A stretch of DNA of 64,000 bases from Marinospirillum alkaliphilum DSM 21637 (GCF_900119735.1 NZ_FPJW01000001.1:592914-656913); one strand, 5' to 3'. Positions 46,398 through 57,486 are shown, counted from the stretch's first letter. Translations and numbers: made by a program. Notes: generated by a model not told the origin, from the sequence alone.

Positions 46398-47369
46398 TTA
46401 ATCACCCGCCGGGCAGGCGGGTGGTGTTTTTAACGGGCAGTTCCCGTGAGACTGCTTTTCCATTAAGTTCGTATCCTCTCTTCCCTGTAGTCGGGCGGCA
46501 CAGCTCAGTGCCCTGGCTGCTTCTGCCTTGCATTCAGTATGTTGCGTTAATACTTGTCCAAAATTGTGCCAGGCTGCAACCAGGCCGGGCTCCAGTAGCA
46601 GCGCCTCGTTTAACAGTTCAGCGACTCTGGCGGGGCGTTCAAGCTGGTATTCAATATTGGCCAATAGCAGGCGTGGTAAAGGTGCTTCAGGCCAGCGCAG
46701 CATGCTGACTTGATAAGCTGTGGCCGCTATCTCGGGTTGGCCAGCTAGCTCCAACTGATGGATGGCTTTCAAGCTGGTGGTCAGCTCTGTGGATACGGGT
46801 AGTTGGTCTGGTGGCAAGAGCAGCCAGGCCCAGTTGCCACCGCGCTGCCAGGTGTGGTGAAAGGTTGAAAAGTCAGTGACATGATTTTGCCGGGTGCCGG
46901 AGTTGAGATAAAACACCCGCTGTTCCAGGTCGTAACCACTGATGACAGCAAAGTGCCAGACAGGTTGCAGACTCAGGCCAAGGTTTTGAAAGACCAGCAC
47001 TGGGTGTCCGGCAGCAACTTCCTGCAGCAGTTGTTGGTGGGTCTCCAGTGGGTAAGGGATCAGGCCCCGCTGACGGGCACTGGCTAACAACTCTATTTGT
47101 AATGAGCCCTGGCGTGCCGGTAAATAAACCTGGTCAATCAATTCCTCCGGTGTGATATCAATATCCTGAAAAACCAGGAGTGTGGCCAGTGCAGCGGGCC
47201 CACACTGGAACGCCTGTTGTGGGAAAAAAGGCAGGGTTGTGATGAGGTGCCGGGTGGGTAAGGCCTGCCCGTCCGGTGTGGTGGGCGGCACGGTGGATTG
47301 AGTGGTGCACCCGATCAGCCATGCCGTCAGTAAAAGCAGCAATAGACCGTAGCGGGGTGTTTTAATCAT
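46398..47369 (-). CDS. PA2778-family cysteine peptidase lipoprotein with TPR tail
   Basis: 323 residues from ATG 47369. Signal with lipobox (LLLLTAWLIGC). A C39-like papain-fold domain has the catalytic Cys in QQAFQCGPAALATLL, His in QPVWHFAVISGYD and Asn in FYLNSG. The C-terminal third is TPR-like (LLLANIEYQLERPARVAELL). The start overlaps the PA2779-like gene by 8 bases. The function of the pair is not established; a peptidase role at the envelope is inferred. The last codons are encoded inside the terminator hairpin of the opposite gene. Confidence 0.88.
   Translation of the reverse strand: MIKTPRYGLLLLLLTAWLIGCTTQSTVPPTTPDGQALPTRHLITTLPFFPQQAFQCGPAALATLLVFQDIDITPEELIDQVYLPARQGSLQIELLASARQRGLIPYPLETHQQLLQEVAAGHPVLVFQNLGLSLQPVWHFAVISGYDLEQRVFYLNSGTRQNHVTDFSTFHHTWQRGGNWAWLLLPPDQLPVSTELTTSLKAIHQLELAGQPEIAATAYQVSMLRWPEAPLPRLLLANIEYQLERPARVAELLNEALLLEPGLVAAWHNFGQVLTQHTECKAEAARALSCAARLQGREDTNLMEKQSHGNCPLKTPPACPAGD
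46403..46429 (+). terminator. Terminator of the small helical gene inside the PA2778-like 3' end
   Basis: CACCCGCC (46403-46410), loop GGGCA, GGCGGGTG (46416-46423) and GTGTTTTT. It lies 25 bases after the plus-strand gene stop and within the last codons of the convergent peptidase gene. Confidence 0.88.
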
Positions 47370-47760
47370 TGATACTGCGGACAAAAGGGAAAATGTCTGT
47401 AGCACCCAGCATGTCGGTAATAACAAACAGCACAAAGACGATCAATGCAGCACCCAGTAGGCCTGAGCCAGCGGGTAGCTCGTCCAGTTGTTGTTCCAGT
47501 AATGCAATTTCTTCCGGGGTCAGGCGACTGATGCGCTCTTCAGCCAATTGTGGCGCAACACCAAGGCTTACCAGTTGCTGTTGCAGTGTTTGTTGGCGTT
47601 CTGTCAGTGAAGCTGTGGTGCTGGCCGTCAGGGCGGACTGCTTGTTTGATGGTTGCTGCTGCTCCAGAAGCTGCTGATTGCTGATCATTGTTGCCTGTAG
47701 TGGTGAAAGCATTAACAGGCTGATCAGTACAAATGCCAGGGTTTTGAAAAAGAATTTCAT
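47362..47760 (-). CDS. PA2779-family protein
   Basis: 132 residues. A signal or N-terminal helix (TLAFVLISLLMLSPLQA) is followed by a Gln/Ser/Thr-rich stretch, the block LGVAPQLAEERISRLTPEEI, a C-terminal membrane helix (LLGAALIVFVLFVITDMLG) and a short tail TDIFPFVRSI. This is the PA2779 family, always paired with the PA2778-type peptidase as here. The role is unknown; the layout suggests an inner-membrane partner or substrate of the peptidase. Confidence 0.88.
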   Translation of the reverse strand: MKFFFKTLAFVLISLLMLSPLQATMISNQQLLEQQQPSNKQSALTASTTASLTERQQTLQQQLVSLGVAPQLAEERISRLTPEEIALLEQQLDELPAGSGLLGAALIVFVLFVITDMLGATDIFPFVRSIND

Positions 47761-47960
47761 GGTGTCGACTCCGGGGAATGAGTTTCATCAAACTATCAAT
47801 TTTGACCAAAAAAGCAAGAACGACGCTAGCTGGCAACGGGGCTGGTGTTCTTTGTTGCCACCAAAAAAACCAAAAGCAGGCAAGAAGCATAGCCTTCTGC
47901 CGAGGCTGTGCTAGAATGCGCGCCCATGATACTGAGCTGAGTACAGGAATAAGGTGACTT

Positions 47961-48905
47961 ATGGCTTCTACCCTGGCCTTTATTTTCCCCGGACAGGGCT
48001 CCCAACAGATCGGGATGCTTGCTGAACTGGCCGAGCGTTATGCGGTTGTGCGCTCAACTTTTGAAGAGGCGTCCACTGCGCTGGGTTACGACCTCTGGCA
48101 ACTGGTGCAGGAAGGTCCGGCAGAACAGCTGAATCGTACTGATATCACCCAGCCGGCCATTCTGGCTGCCAGCGTTGCTGTATGGCGCGTCTGGAAAGAA
48201 CTGGAAGGCGCACGTCCTGACTGGGTTGCCGGTCACAGCCTGGGTGAGTATTCTGCACTGGTTTGCAGTGGTGCGATGGATTTTGCTGACGGCCTGCGCC
48301 TGGTGCGTGCCCGTGGTGAGTTCATGCAGGCTGCAGTGCCACAGGGGCAGGGTGCCATGGCGGCTATCCTTGGTCTTGAAGCTGCACAGATTGAGCAGGC
48401 CTGTGCTGAAGCGGCACAGGGTGAAGTGGTTGCTGCAGTTAACTATAATGCGCCTGGTCAGATCGTGATTGCCGGTTCGGTAAAAGCGGTTGAGCGTGCC
48501 ATTGCGGCCTGTCAGGCTGCGGGTGCCAAAAAAGCCATGCCGCTGCCGGTCAGTGTGCCTTCTCACTGTGAGTTGATGCGTCCTGCTGCAGAAAAACTGG
48601 CCAACGAATTAAACCTGATTCAGTTGAATAGGCCGCGTGTTCCGGTGGTGCAAAATGTTCATGCTGCCCCGGAAACTGAAGTGGCAGCCATCCGTGAAAA
48701 CCTGGTGGCACAGCTTTATCGCCCAGTGCGCTGGATTGAAAGCATCGAATTCATGGCGGCCCAGGGTGTGGATACCTATGTTGAGTGTGGCCCTGGCAAA
48801 GTGCTGGTCGGTCTCAACAAGCGTATTGTCAAATCAGCCCGCTCACTGGCAGTGAATGATCCGGAATCGGTTCAGGCTGCACTTGAACTGCTGCGTGCAG
48901 AGTAA
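47961..48905 (+). CDS. fabD: Malonyl-CoA-ACP transacylase
   Basis: 314 residues. The nucleophile is in GHSLGEYSAL, GQGSQ is at the N-terminus, and the catalytic His is in PVSVPSHCELM. It loads malonyl onto ACP for fatty acid synthesis. First gene of fabD-fabG-acpP-fabF. A TGcTAGAAT extended -10 lies about 50 bases upstream. plsX, fabH and rpmF, which usually precede it, are absent here. Confidence 0.97.
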   Translation: MASTLAFIFPGQGSQQIGMLAELAERYAVVRSTFEEASTALGYDLWQLVQEGPAEQLNRTDITQPAILAASVAVWRVWKELEGARPDWVAGHSLGEYSALVCSGAMDFADGLRLVRARGEFMQAAVPQGQGAMAAILGLEAAQIEQACAEAAQGEVVAAVNYNAPGQIVIAGSVKAVERAIAACQAAGAKKAMPLPVSVPSHCELMRPAAEKLANELNLIQLNRPRVPVVQNVHAAPETEVAAIRENLVAQLYRPVRWIESIEFMAAQGVDTYVECGPGKVLVGLNKRIVKSARSLAVNDPESVQAALELLRAE

Positions 48906-48916
48906 CGGAGGACGCA

Positions 48917-49666
48917 ATGAGTCAGAATTTGGAAGGTAAGGTTGCATTGGTTACTGGTGCCAGTCGTGGTATCGGTCGTGCCATTGCGCTGGAACTGGGG
49001 CGTATGGGTGCCACTGTTATTGGTACTGCTACCAGTGAATCCGGTGCTGCCAATATAACCGAGGGTTTGAAGGCTGCTGGTGTGACAGGTGAAGGCATGT
49101 TGCTGAACGTCACCGATGCCGAATCTGTTGAAACGGTTATCAAGGCGATCACTGAAAAGTATGCTGCACCGCTGATTCTGGTAAACAATGCCGGCATCAC
49201 TAAAGATAACCTGATGATGCGTATGAAAGACGAGGAGTGGGATGATGTTATCGACACCAACCTCAAGTCTGTTTACCGCACCAGCAAGGCCTGCCTGCGT
49301 GGCATGACCAAGGCACGCTGGGGTCGCATCATCAATATCAGTTCTGTGGTTGCCACCATGGGTAATATGGGGCAGGCCAACTATGCTGCTGCCAAGGCCG
49401 GTATGGAAGGTTTTACCCGTTCGCTGGCGCGTGAGCTGGGCTCTCGTAACGTCACTGTGAATGCTGTGGCACCGGGCTTTATTGCCACCGATATGACCGA
49501 GGTGTTGCCGGAAGCTCAAAAGGAGTTTCTCAAGCAGCAGGTGCCGCTGGCACGTCTTGGTCAGCCGGAAGAAATTGCTGCTGCAGTGGGCTTTCTGGCC
49601 AGTGAGCCGGCTGCTTATATCACCGGTGAAACCCTGCATGTTAATGGCGGCATGAACATGCGTTGA
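48917..49666 (+). CDS. fabG: 3-oxoacyl-ACP reductase
   Basis: 249-residue short-chain dehydrogenase. The NADPH motif is TGASRGIGRAIA, NNAG is present, and the catalytic Ser and YxxxK are in NISSVVATMGNMGQANYAAAK (core NYAAAKAG). The C-terminal half has APGFIATDMTEVL. It reduces beta-ketoacyl-ACP. Follows fabD by 11 bases. Confidence 0.97.
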   Translation: MSQNLEGKVALVTGASRGIGRAIALELGRMGATVIGTATSESGAANITEGLKAAGVTGEGMLLNVTDAESVETVIKAITEKYAAPLILVNNAGITKDNLMMRMKDEEWDDVIDTNLKSVYRTSKACLRGMTKARWGRIINISSVVATMGNMGQANYAAAKAGMEGFTRSLARELGSRNVTVNAVAPGFIATDMTEVLPEAQKEFLKQQVPLARLGQPEEIAAAVGFLASEPAAYITGETLHVNGGMNMR

Positions 49667-49689
49667 TTTTCTTCGGGGTGGACTTTTTT

Positions 49690-49720
49690 AACTGGAAAAC
49701 CTGTTTTCCTGTTGCAACAG
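49690..49720. promoter_or_regulatory. Two overlapping palindromes upstream of acpP
   Basis: A 24-base near-palindrome (49690-49713, centred on GGAAAACCTGTTTTCC) runs into a perfect 12-base palindrome CTGTTGCAACAG (49709-49720). The second contains the -35 of the acpP promoter. A regulator of lipid synthesis could bind here; no known FadR/FabR site was recognised. Confidence 0.45.
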
Positions 49721-49740
49721 TCCGCTCCGGTTTATAAACT
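49712..49740 (+). promoter_or_regulatory. Probable acpP promoter
   Basis: TTGCAA (49712-49717), 17-base spacer and TAAACT (49735-49740), 58 bases before the ATG. A separate promoter for the abundant carrier protein is usual. Confidence 0.5.
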
Positions 49741-49797
49741 ACCGTGCAATTTCTACCAATCGCACGGCAAGACTCTAACCAGGAGTAACCTAACGTC

Positions 49798-50031
49798 ATG
49801 AGTACCATCGAAGAGCGCGTAAAAAAGATCGTCGCCGAACAACTGGGTGTTAAAGAAGAGGAAATTCAGAACTCTTCCTCCTTCGTCGAGGACCTGGGCG
49901 CTGATTCTCTGGACACTGTAGAGCTGGTTATGGCTCTCGAAGAAGAATTCGAGACCGAAATTCCGGATGAAGAAGCCGAGAAGATCACCACCGTACAGGA
50001 AGCCATCGACTACGTTCTGGCTCACCAGTAA
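49798..50031 (+). CDS. acpP: Acyl carrier protein
   Basis: 77 residues, acidic, four helices. The 4'-phosphopantetheine serine is in [19 protein letters not shown] (core GADSLD). It carries the growing chain between Fab enzymes. Strong codon bias. Own promoter and terminator. Confidence 0.98.
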   Translation: MSTIEERVKKIVAEQLGVKEEEIQNSSSFVEDLGADSLDTVELVMALEEEFETEIPDEEAEKITTVQEAIDYVLAHQ

Positions 50032-50087
50032 GCTTCTCCGGACTCAGGTCCATCAGGTACAAAGCCTCCTGGCTTTGATACTTGCCG

Positions 50088-50120
50088 AAAACCGCTTCAC
50101 CTCAGGGTGCAGCGGTTTTT
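50088..50120 (+). terminator. Terminator after acpP
   Basis: AAAACCGCT (50088-50096) and AGCGGTTTT (50111-50119) with an inner TCACC/GGGTG pairing, then T. It separates acpP from fabF, which has its own -10. Confidence 0.82.
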
Positions 50121-50132
50121 CATTTTCTGGGG

Positions 50133-50138
50133 TATAAT
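50133..50138 (+). promoter_or_regulatory. Perfect -10 TATAAT of fabF
   Basis: Lies 45 bases before the fabF ATG, just after the acpP terminator. The -35 is weak. Confidence 0.45.
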
Positions 50139-50182
50139 TCCCGCCAATTTTTCTGACTCACTGATTCGTATAGGAGAAGGGC

Positions 50183-51421
50183 ATGTCGCGCAGACGAGTG
50201 GTAGTGACGGGCATGGGGCTGGTTAGCCCATTGGGAAACACCCTGAAAGAAACCTGGGACGGCATATTGGCTGGCCGCAGCGGTGTGGCACCCATTGAAG
50301 GTTTTGATACCTCTGCCTTCAGTACCCGCTTTGGTGCGCAGGTCAAGGGCTTTGATGTTGAGCAATACATGCCGATCAAGGATGCCCGCAAAATGGATAC
50401 CTTTATCCAGTACGGCATGGCCGCTGCGGTGCAGGCCATTGAAGATTCCGGGCTGGAGTGCACTGAAGCCAATGCTGACCGCATCGGTTGTGCCATTGGT
50501 TCCGGTATTGGCGGTCTGCCAATGATTGAAAAGAACCACGAATCCCTGCAAAAGGGTGGTCCTCGCAAGATTTCTCCCTTCTTTGTGCCGGGTTCCATCA
50601 TCAACATGATTTCCGGCAATCTGGCCATCCGTTATGGCTACAAAGGCCCAAACATTGCCATTACCACCGCTTGCACCACCGGTACCCATAACATCGGTTA
50701 TTCAGCGCGTACCATTGCTTATGGTGATGCAGATGTGATGGTTTGTGGCGGTGCCGAGTGTGCCAGTACTCCACTGGGTCTGGGTGGTTTTGCTGCTGCC
50801 CGTGCGCTGTCTACCCGCAATGACGACCCTCAGGCGGCCAGTCGTCCCTGGGATAAAGACCGTGACGGTTTTGTGTTGGGTGATGGTGCTGGTGTGCTGG
50901 TGCTGGAAGAGTACGAGCATGCCAAAGCTCGCGGTGCTCGTATTTATGCGGAACTGACAGGTTTTGGCATGAGTGATGATGCTTATCACATGACGCTGCC
51001 ACCGGATGATGGGCGCGGTGCTGCTGCTTCCATGCGTAATGCCATCCGTGATGCCGGACTGAACTCAGAAGTCATCAACTACATCAATGCTCACGGCACT
51101 TCCACACCGGCTGGTGATATTGCTGAAAGTCGTGCGGTGGAGTCTGTGATGGGTGCAGCAGCCAGCCAGGTGGCTGTCAGTTCCACCAAGTCCATGATCG
51201 GTCACCTGTTGGGCGCTGCTGGTGCGGTTGAAGCGGTGTTCAGCGTATTGGCCATTCGTGATCAGGTCGCACCACCGACCATCAACCTGGACAACCCGCA
51301 GGAAGGCTGCAATCTGGACTATGTGCCGAACACTGCACGCCAGATGAAAATTGACCATGCCCTGTCCAATTCCTTTGGATTTGGTGGTACCAACGGCAGT
51401 CTGATTTTCAGCAAGATCTGA
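50183..51421 (+). CDS. fabF: Beta-ketoacyl-ACP synthase II
   Basis: 412 residues. The active-site Cys is in [14 protein letters not shown], and the two histidines are in [11 protein letters not shown] and [12 protein letters not shown]. Condenses malonyl-ACP with acyl-ACP, including the temperature-controlled C16:1 to C18:1 step. taggagaagg precedes the ATG. Followed by pabC after 7 bases. Confidence 0.97.
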   Translation: MSRRRVVVTGMGLVSPLGNTLKETWDGILAGRSGVAPIEGFDTSAFSTRFGAQVKGFDVEQYMPIKDARKMDTFIQYGMAAAVQAIEDSGLECTEANADRIGCAIGSGIGGLPMIEKNHESLQKGGPRKISPFFVPGSIINMISGNLAIRYGYKGPNIAITTACTTGTHNIGYSARTIAYGDADVMVCGGAECASTPLGLGGFAAARALSTRNDDPQAASRPWDKDRDGFVLGDGAGVLVLEEYEHAKARGARIYAELTGFGMSDDAYHMTLPPDDGRGAAASMRNAIRDAGLNSEVINYINAHGTSTPAGDIAESRAVESVMGAAASQVAVSSTKSMIGHLLGAAGAVEAVFSVLAIRDQVAPPTINLDNPQEGCNLDYVPNTARQMKIDHALSNSFGFGGTNGSLIFSKI

Positions 51422-51428
51422 GTGCTTG

Positions 51429-52280
51429 ATGAGCGGCCAGACTGTTATTTTGCTGGACGGCCACGCACCTTCACCGGCTGATCTTGACTGGTTGTTGGTC
51501 AGTCGAGCACTGGCTTTTGGTGAGGGTGTTTTTACCAGCCTGCGAGTTGCTGACGGGCAGGTGGTATTCCTTGAGGATCACCTCTGGCGTTTGCAGTCTG
51601 GTTTGCAAGCCTTACGCCTGCCGCTGGATGTGATTGACTGGATGCTGCTGCAACAAGAAATGCAGCAGTTGGCCACTCAGCAGCAAGATGGCATGGTCAA
51701 GGTCATGCTATTGGCAGGCCCCGGTGGGCGAGGTTATCAGCGCTCACCAGATCTGGTCTGGCACCGCTTTCTTCATGCTCGCCCACTTACCATCCAGTCA
51801 GAGGCCTATCAAGGCATCAGTTGCTGGTGGCAACCCTCTCCTGGTATTGCTGCTGAAACCAGCAGTAAACACCTGAATCGTTTAACTCAGGTGTTGGCAT
51901 CCATCAATTGCCCCAGCGGCTACAATGAAGCTCTGCACCATGATGAAAAGGGTCAGATCACGGAGGGAATTGCCCGTAACGTGTTCTGGTTTGCCAGGGG
52001 GTGCTGGCATACCCCTGCATTGGCAGCGGGCCCTTTGGCAGGTGTGATGCGTCGCCAGATATTGGCAACACTGCAGGACGAAGGTGTTGAGGAAGGTTTT
52101 TACCAGCTGCAGGATTTGCTGGATGCAGAAGAAGTATTGCTTTGCAACAGCCTTCAGGGTATCTGGCCGGTTACAGAGCTGCATGGCACAGCAGGCTGTC
52201 TGGCGCGCTGGCGGGTGGGGCCACAAACCCGCAGATTAATGGCAGACTTCCATCCTTCGCTGGGGCTTCCCCTGATCTGA
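51429..52280 (+). CDS. pabC: 4-amino-4-deoxychorismate lyase
   Basis: 283-residue PLP fold-type IV enzyme making p-aminobenzoate for folate. ALAFGEGVFTSLRV is the N-terminal signature, the PLP lysine is in SSKHLNRLTQVLAS, and NEALHHDEKGQITEG is the cofactor-binding stretch. ATG 51429 is preferred over the TTG just before it. Position between fabF and mltG is conserved. Confidence 0.93.
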   Translation: MSGQTVILLDGHAPSPADLDWLLVSRALAFGEGVFTSLRVADGQVVFLEDHLWRLQSGLQALRLPLDVIDWMLLQQEMQQLATQQQDGMVKVMLLAGPGGRGYQRSPDLVWHRFLHARPLTIQSEAYQGISCWWQPSPGIAAETSSKHLNRLTQVLASINCPSGYNEALHHDEKGQITEGIARNVFWFARGCWHTPALAAGPLAGVMRRQILATLQDEGVEEGFYQLQDLLDAEEVLLCNSLQGIWPVTELHGTAGCLARWRVGPQTRRLMADFHPSLGLPLI

Positions 52281-52292
52281 CAGGCAGGTGAC

Positions 52293-54014
<1,722 letters not shown>

Positions 54015-54015
<1 letters not shown>

Positions 54016-54998
54016 TGAAGCCTGCTCAGGCATTACCCTGGCATGCCGAGATCTGGCAGCAGTGGATGCAACAATTGCATGAAGGCCGCCTGCCGCACGC
54101 ACTGTTGATTACCGGCCTGCCTGGGCTGGGCAAGCGTACGCTGGCGCGTGCACTGGCGCATCAGGTGCTTTGTCGTCAGCCTGATGGCGGTCATCCCTGC
54201 GGCCATTGTCAGGATTGCCAGTTGTTGGCCAGTGGTTTTCACCCTGACTTGCACCAACTGGAACCTGAAAGTGAAGGCAAGGCGATCAAGGTTGATCAGG
54301 TGCGGGAAGTCAGCAGTCAGGTGCAGAAAACAGCTCAGCAGGGGGGCTACAAACTGGTTTTGCTCTGGCCTGCTGAAGCCTTGAATATCAATGCTGCCAA
54401 TGCATTGCTGAAAACCCTTGAGGAACCTGAACCGCGTACTTTGTTTCTGCTGGTCAGTGACCGGCCTTCCGGTTTGCCCGCCACATTACGCAGTCGTTGC
54501 CAGCAGTGGGCAGTGAAAGCGCCGACTTTAGTCGAGGGTCAGGCATGGTTGCGTGCTCAGTTGAGTGAGGACCAGAGCCCGCAGATACTGTTAAAAGCGG
54601 CCAGTGGCCGCCCCTTGCAAGCGCTGAAACTGGCTGAAGGTGAAGCAGAACACCAGCGACAGGCAATCCAGCAGGTGATTGAATCGCTGGTGCGAGGCGC
54701 TGATCCAGTGGATCTGGCGGCACGTCTTAAAAGCATTCCTTTAAGAGACTTGTTAAACTGTCTGCAAGCCTGGCTGGCGGATAGCCTGCGTTTGAGGCTG
54801 CTGGGTGATGCTGCTGTGCAGGACAGCCGTCAGTTGCCCCTGTATCAGCAGTTGAATGCGCTGTTGGGTGTCCGGCAGTTATTAAATCTGGAACAGGGGC
54901 TGCGCCAACTGCATCTGCAGCTTCAATCCAATCCGAATACTGAGCTGTTTTTAGAAAACCTTTTGATCAGCCTGACACAGGAGATGGGTCATGAGTGA
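54015..54998 (+). CDS. holB: DNA polymerase III delta-prime subunit
   Basis: 327-residue clamp-loader AAA+ protein. GLPGLGKRTLARALA lies at the P-loop position, the zinc-module cysteines are in HPCGHCQDCQLL, and the sensor region is NAANALLKTLEEP with SRCQQW. Part of the gamma complex that loads the beta clamp. Coupled to tmk (1-base overlap) and to pilZ (8-base overlap). Confidence 0.95.
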
Positions 54999-55326
54999 AG
55001 TCAAACCCTTGACGTTGGTTCTGAAAGACAAGCAGTCCTTGAATGCTCATTACATGCCTTTCCTGAAGCGGGGTGGCCTGTTTGTGCCCACCAGCCGTAC
55101 CTTCCGGCCCGGTGATCTGGTTCATGTTACGGTGCAGATGCCAGAGGATGAACCGCCGCTGGAAATAACCGGCACCATGGTCTGGCATACCCCAGTTGGT
55201 GCCCAGGGCCGTAAATTGCCTGGTGTAGGTGTTCATTTTGTGGAAGATGAGGATTCTCCGCGCCGTTATATCGAAGGTCTGCTGGCAGGTTTGCTGAACA
55301 GCGATAAACCCACACATACCATTTAA
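54991..55326 (+). CDS. pilZ: Type IV pilus PilZ-domain protein
   Basis: 111 residues, ending GVGVHFVEDEDSPRRYIEGL. Matches the original PilZ type downstream of holB in Pseudomonas and Xanthomonas. The c-di-GMP-binding RxxxR is absent before the DxSxxG position, which itself reads GGLFVPTS, so this is the non-binding PilZ needed for pilus assembly (with PilB/FimX). No other pil genes are in the window. Confidence 0.9.
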   Translation: MSEVKPLTLVLKDKQSLNAHYMPFLKRGGLFVPTSRTFRPGDLVHVTVQMPEDEPPLEITGTMVWHTPVGAQGRKLPGVGVHFVEDEDSPRRYIEGLLAGLLNSDKPTHTI

Positions 55327-55346
55327 TTGTAAAAACTGGAGAACTC

Positions 55347-56171
55347 ATGTGGTTGGTTGATTCCCACTGCCATCTGGACATGCTGAAATTGTCTGCAACC
55401 CGCAGTGGTGAGGCCACTGGTCTCTCCGGAGTGCTCGATACCGCACGTCAGCGGGGCGTTGGGCACTTTCTCTGCATCAATGTGAATCCCTGGCAGATCA
55501 GCCACCTGCGCGACATCAGCAAGCCCTTTGATGATGTCAGTCTGACGCTGGGGTTGCATCCCTTGCACGAACCCGAACAGCCGGTATCGACTGAGCAGTT
55601 GATTGAGTGGGGGGCTGCAGCCGATATCGTGGCACTGGGTGAAACCGGGCTGGATTATTATTACGGCGCTGAACAGCAGGCACTGCAGAAAGACTATTTT
55701 CAGCGCCATCTGGATGCTGCGCTGGTGTTAAACAAGCCTGTGGTGGTGCATACCCGTGACGCCCGTGAAGATACCCTGGCATTGCTGAAACCCTTCTGTG
55801 AAAAAGGGGGGCAGGGGGTCATCCACTGTTTCACCGAGGATCTGGACTTTGCCCGTCAGGTGATTGGCATGGGCCTGTATGTGTCCTTTTCCGGCATAGT
55901 GACCTTTCATTCGGCGGATGCCTTGCGTGAAGTGGCTGCATTGGTCCCGCTGGATCGTTTGCTGGTGGAAACCGACTCTCCCTATCTGGCACCGGTACCG
56001 CATCGCGGCAAGCAGAATGAGCCAGGTTATGTTCGTGATGTGGCTGAGTTCATCGCCAAACTGCGTGGTATTGATGCTGAATTCCTGGCGCAACAGACCA
56101 CAGAAAACTTCTTTCGCTTGTTCCCACTGGCCCTGCGCCAGTCTGCGGCCACGTCTCGTCCCCTTGCCTGA
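55347..56171 (+). CDS. TatD-family metal-dependent hydrolase
   Basis: 274 residues in a TIM-barrel. Metal ligands in VDSHCHLDML, GETGLDYYYG, VVHTRDAREDT and VIHCFTEDLDF, and LVETDSPYLAPVPHRGK near the C-terminus. The family acts as 3'-5' DNA/RNA nuclease or deacylase. YcfH-like in this position (after pilZ) is the standard. Starts 20 bases after pilZ. Confidence 0.93.
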   Translation: MWLVDSHCHLDMLKLSATRSGEATGLSGVLDTARQRGVGHFLCINVNPWQISHLRDISKPFDDVSLTLGLHPLHEPEQPVSTEQLIEWGAAADIVALGETGLDYYYGAEQQALQKDYFQRHLDAALVLNKPVVVHTRDAREDTLALLKPFCEKGGQGVIHCFTEDLDFARQVIGMGLYVSFSGIVTFHSADALREVAALVPLDRLLVETDSPYLAPVPHRGKQNEPGYVRDVAEFIAKLRGIDAEFLAQQTTENFFRLFPLALRQSAATSRPLA

Positions 56172-56236
56172 GTGAGCAAAGGCAGGTAATCTGGTGACTG
56201 AAAAAGATAAAAAAGTCACATTCTGAGGAGCAGGAC

Positions 56237-56917
56237 ATGGCTGAATCACCAGTCGAAAAACAGGCCCGGCGGGTCAGAGAGTTCCGGCAGCGTGAAGCCC
56301 GCATACTCGAAGCTGCACTGGAGCTGTTCCTGGAGCAGGGTGAAGACAAGGTTACGGTGGAAATGATTGCCGAAAAGGTCAACATCGGCAAAGGCACCAT
56401 CTACAAACATTTCAGCACCAAGGCAGAAATCTACCTGCGCCTGATGCTGGATTATGAGCGTGAAATGGCGGCTTTGTTCAAACTGCCGAACATTGCTGAA
56501 GACAAGGAAGCCCTGTCTCGCGCCTATTTTGAATTCCGCATGCAGGAACCGGCCAAGTACCTGTTGTTCAACCGGCTGGAAGAAAAGCTGGTGAAGGCCA
56601 ATGTGATTCCAGACATGATCGAGGAGTTACACCGCTTCCGGGCGCAAAACCTGGAAAGCCTGTCCGATCTGATTGGCGGACGCATGGAAGCGGGTCTGCT
56701 GGAAGAAGTGCCACCCTATTTCCATTACTGCGCCTCCTGGGCCTTTGTGCACGGTGCCGCAGTGTTGTATCAATCCGAGTTCTTTCAGGATGTGATTCAG
56801 GACAAGGATGAGTTTTTCCGCTTTATGATGGATATTGGTGTGCGCCTGGGTAACCGGGGTCAGCGTGGTAAAAAACGCACTGAAAACCCAGTGGGCCAGC
56901 CTCCAGTCAGTCACTGA
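56237..56917 (+). CDS. TetR-family transcriptional regulator
   Basis: 226 residues. N-terminal HTH ARILEAALELFLEQ...TVEMIAEKVNIGKGTIYKHF (core GKGTIYKHFSTKAEIY) and a helical ligand domain. It stands at the same place as PA2957 in Pseudomonas. Overlaps the DUF1285 gene by 1 base (TGATG), so it may control it and the helicase. Ligand unknown. Confidence 0.92.
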   Translation: MAESPVEKQARRVREFRQREARILEAALELFLEQGEDKVTVEMIAEKVNIGKGTIYKHFSTKAEIYLRLMLDYEREMAALFKLPNIAEDKEALSRAYFEFRMQEPAKYLLFNRLEEKLVKANVIPDMIEELHRFRAQNLESLSDLIGGRMEAGLLEEVPPYFHYCASWAFVHGAAVLYQSEFFQDVIQDKDEFFRFMMDIGVRLGNRGQRGKKRTENPVGQPPVSH

Positions 56918-57486
56918 TGTCTTTATCCATCCTGCAACAACTGGCAAGCCGCATCGAGCAAAACCCCGGTGAAAAGGGTTTGCCACCCATCCATGCCTGG
57001 CATCCTGAACGGGTGCTGGATATCGGTCTTGGCATTGATGCTCAGGGTCGCTGGTTTCACCAGGGCGACCCTTTTGAGCGTACGGCTTTGGTTCGTTTGT
57101 TTTCCACACTGCTCAGGCGTGATGCAGATGATGAATATTATCTGGTGACACCGGTGGAAAAAGTCCGTGTTGCGGTGGCCGAAGTGCCTTTTCTGATCGT
57201 CACGGCAGACCTTCAACAAACAGCAAACACCCCTCAGATCAGCCTGACCAGTAACGTCAGTGATACTTTTCTGCTGGATGCAGACCATCCCCTGCGTGTG
57301 GTGACCGATGAAGCGGGTCAGCCACGCCCTTATGTGCGTGTGCGTGACCGCCTGGAAGCCAGGATTTTGCCTCAGGTGTTTTATCAGCTGGTTGATGCTG
57401 CACAGATGGTGAGTATCAAGGGTCGCAACTGCCTGCAGTTAAACAGTTGTGGCTGCGCTTTTGTACTGGGTGAACTGGACTCATGA
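56917..57486 (+). CDS. DUF1285 protein
   Basis: 189 residues. Conserved LPPIHAWHPE, DIGLGIDAQGRWFHQGDPF, DEYYLVTPVEKVRVAVAEVPF and VPFLIVT identify the family (structures exist, function unknown). No signal peptide. Linked to a TetR gene by a 1-base overlap and to the helicase by a 4-base ATGA overlap. Confidence 0.9.
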   Translation: MSLSILQQLASRIEQNPGEKGLPPIHAWHPERVLDIGLGIDAQGRWFHQGDPFERTALVRLFSTLLRRDADDEYYLVTPVEKVRVAVAEVPFLIVTADLQQTANTPQISLTSNVSDTFLLDADHPLRVVTDEAGQPRPYVRVRDRLEARILPQVFYQLVDAAQMVSIKGRNCLQLNSCGCAFVLGELDS

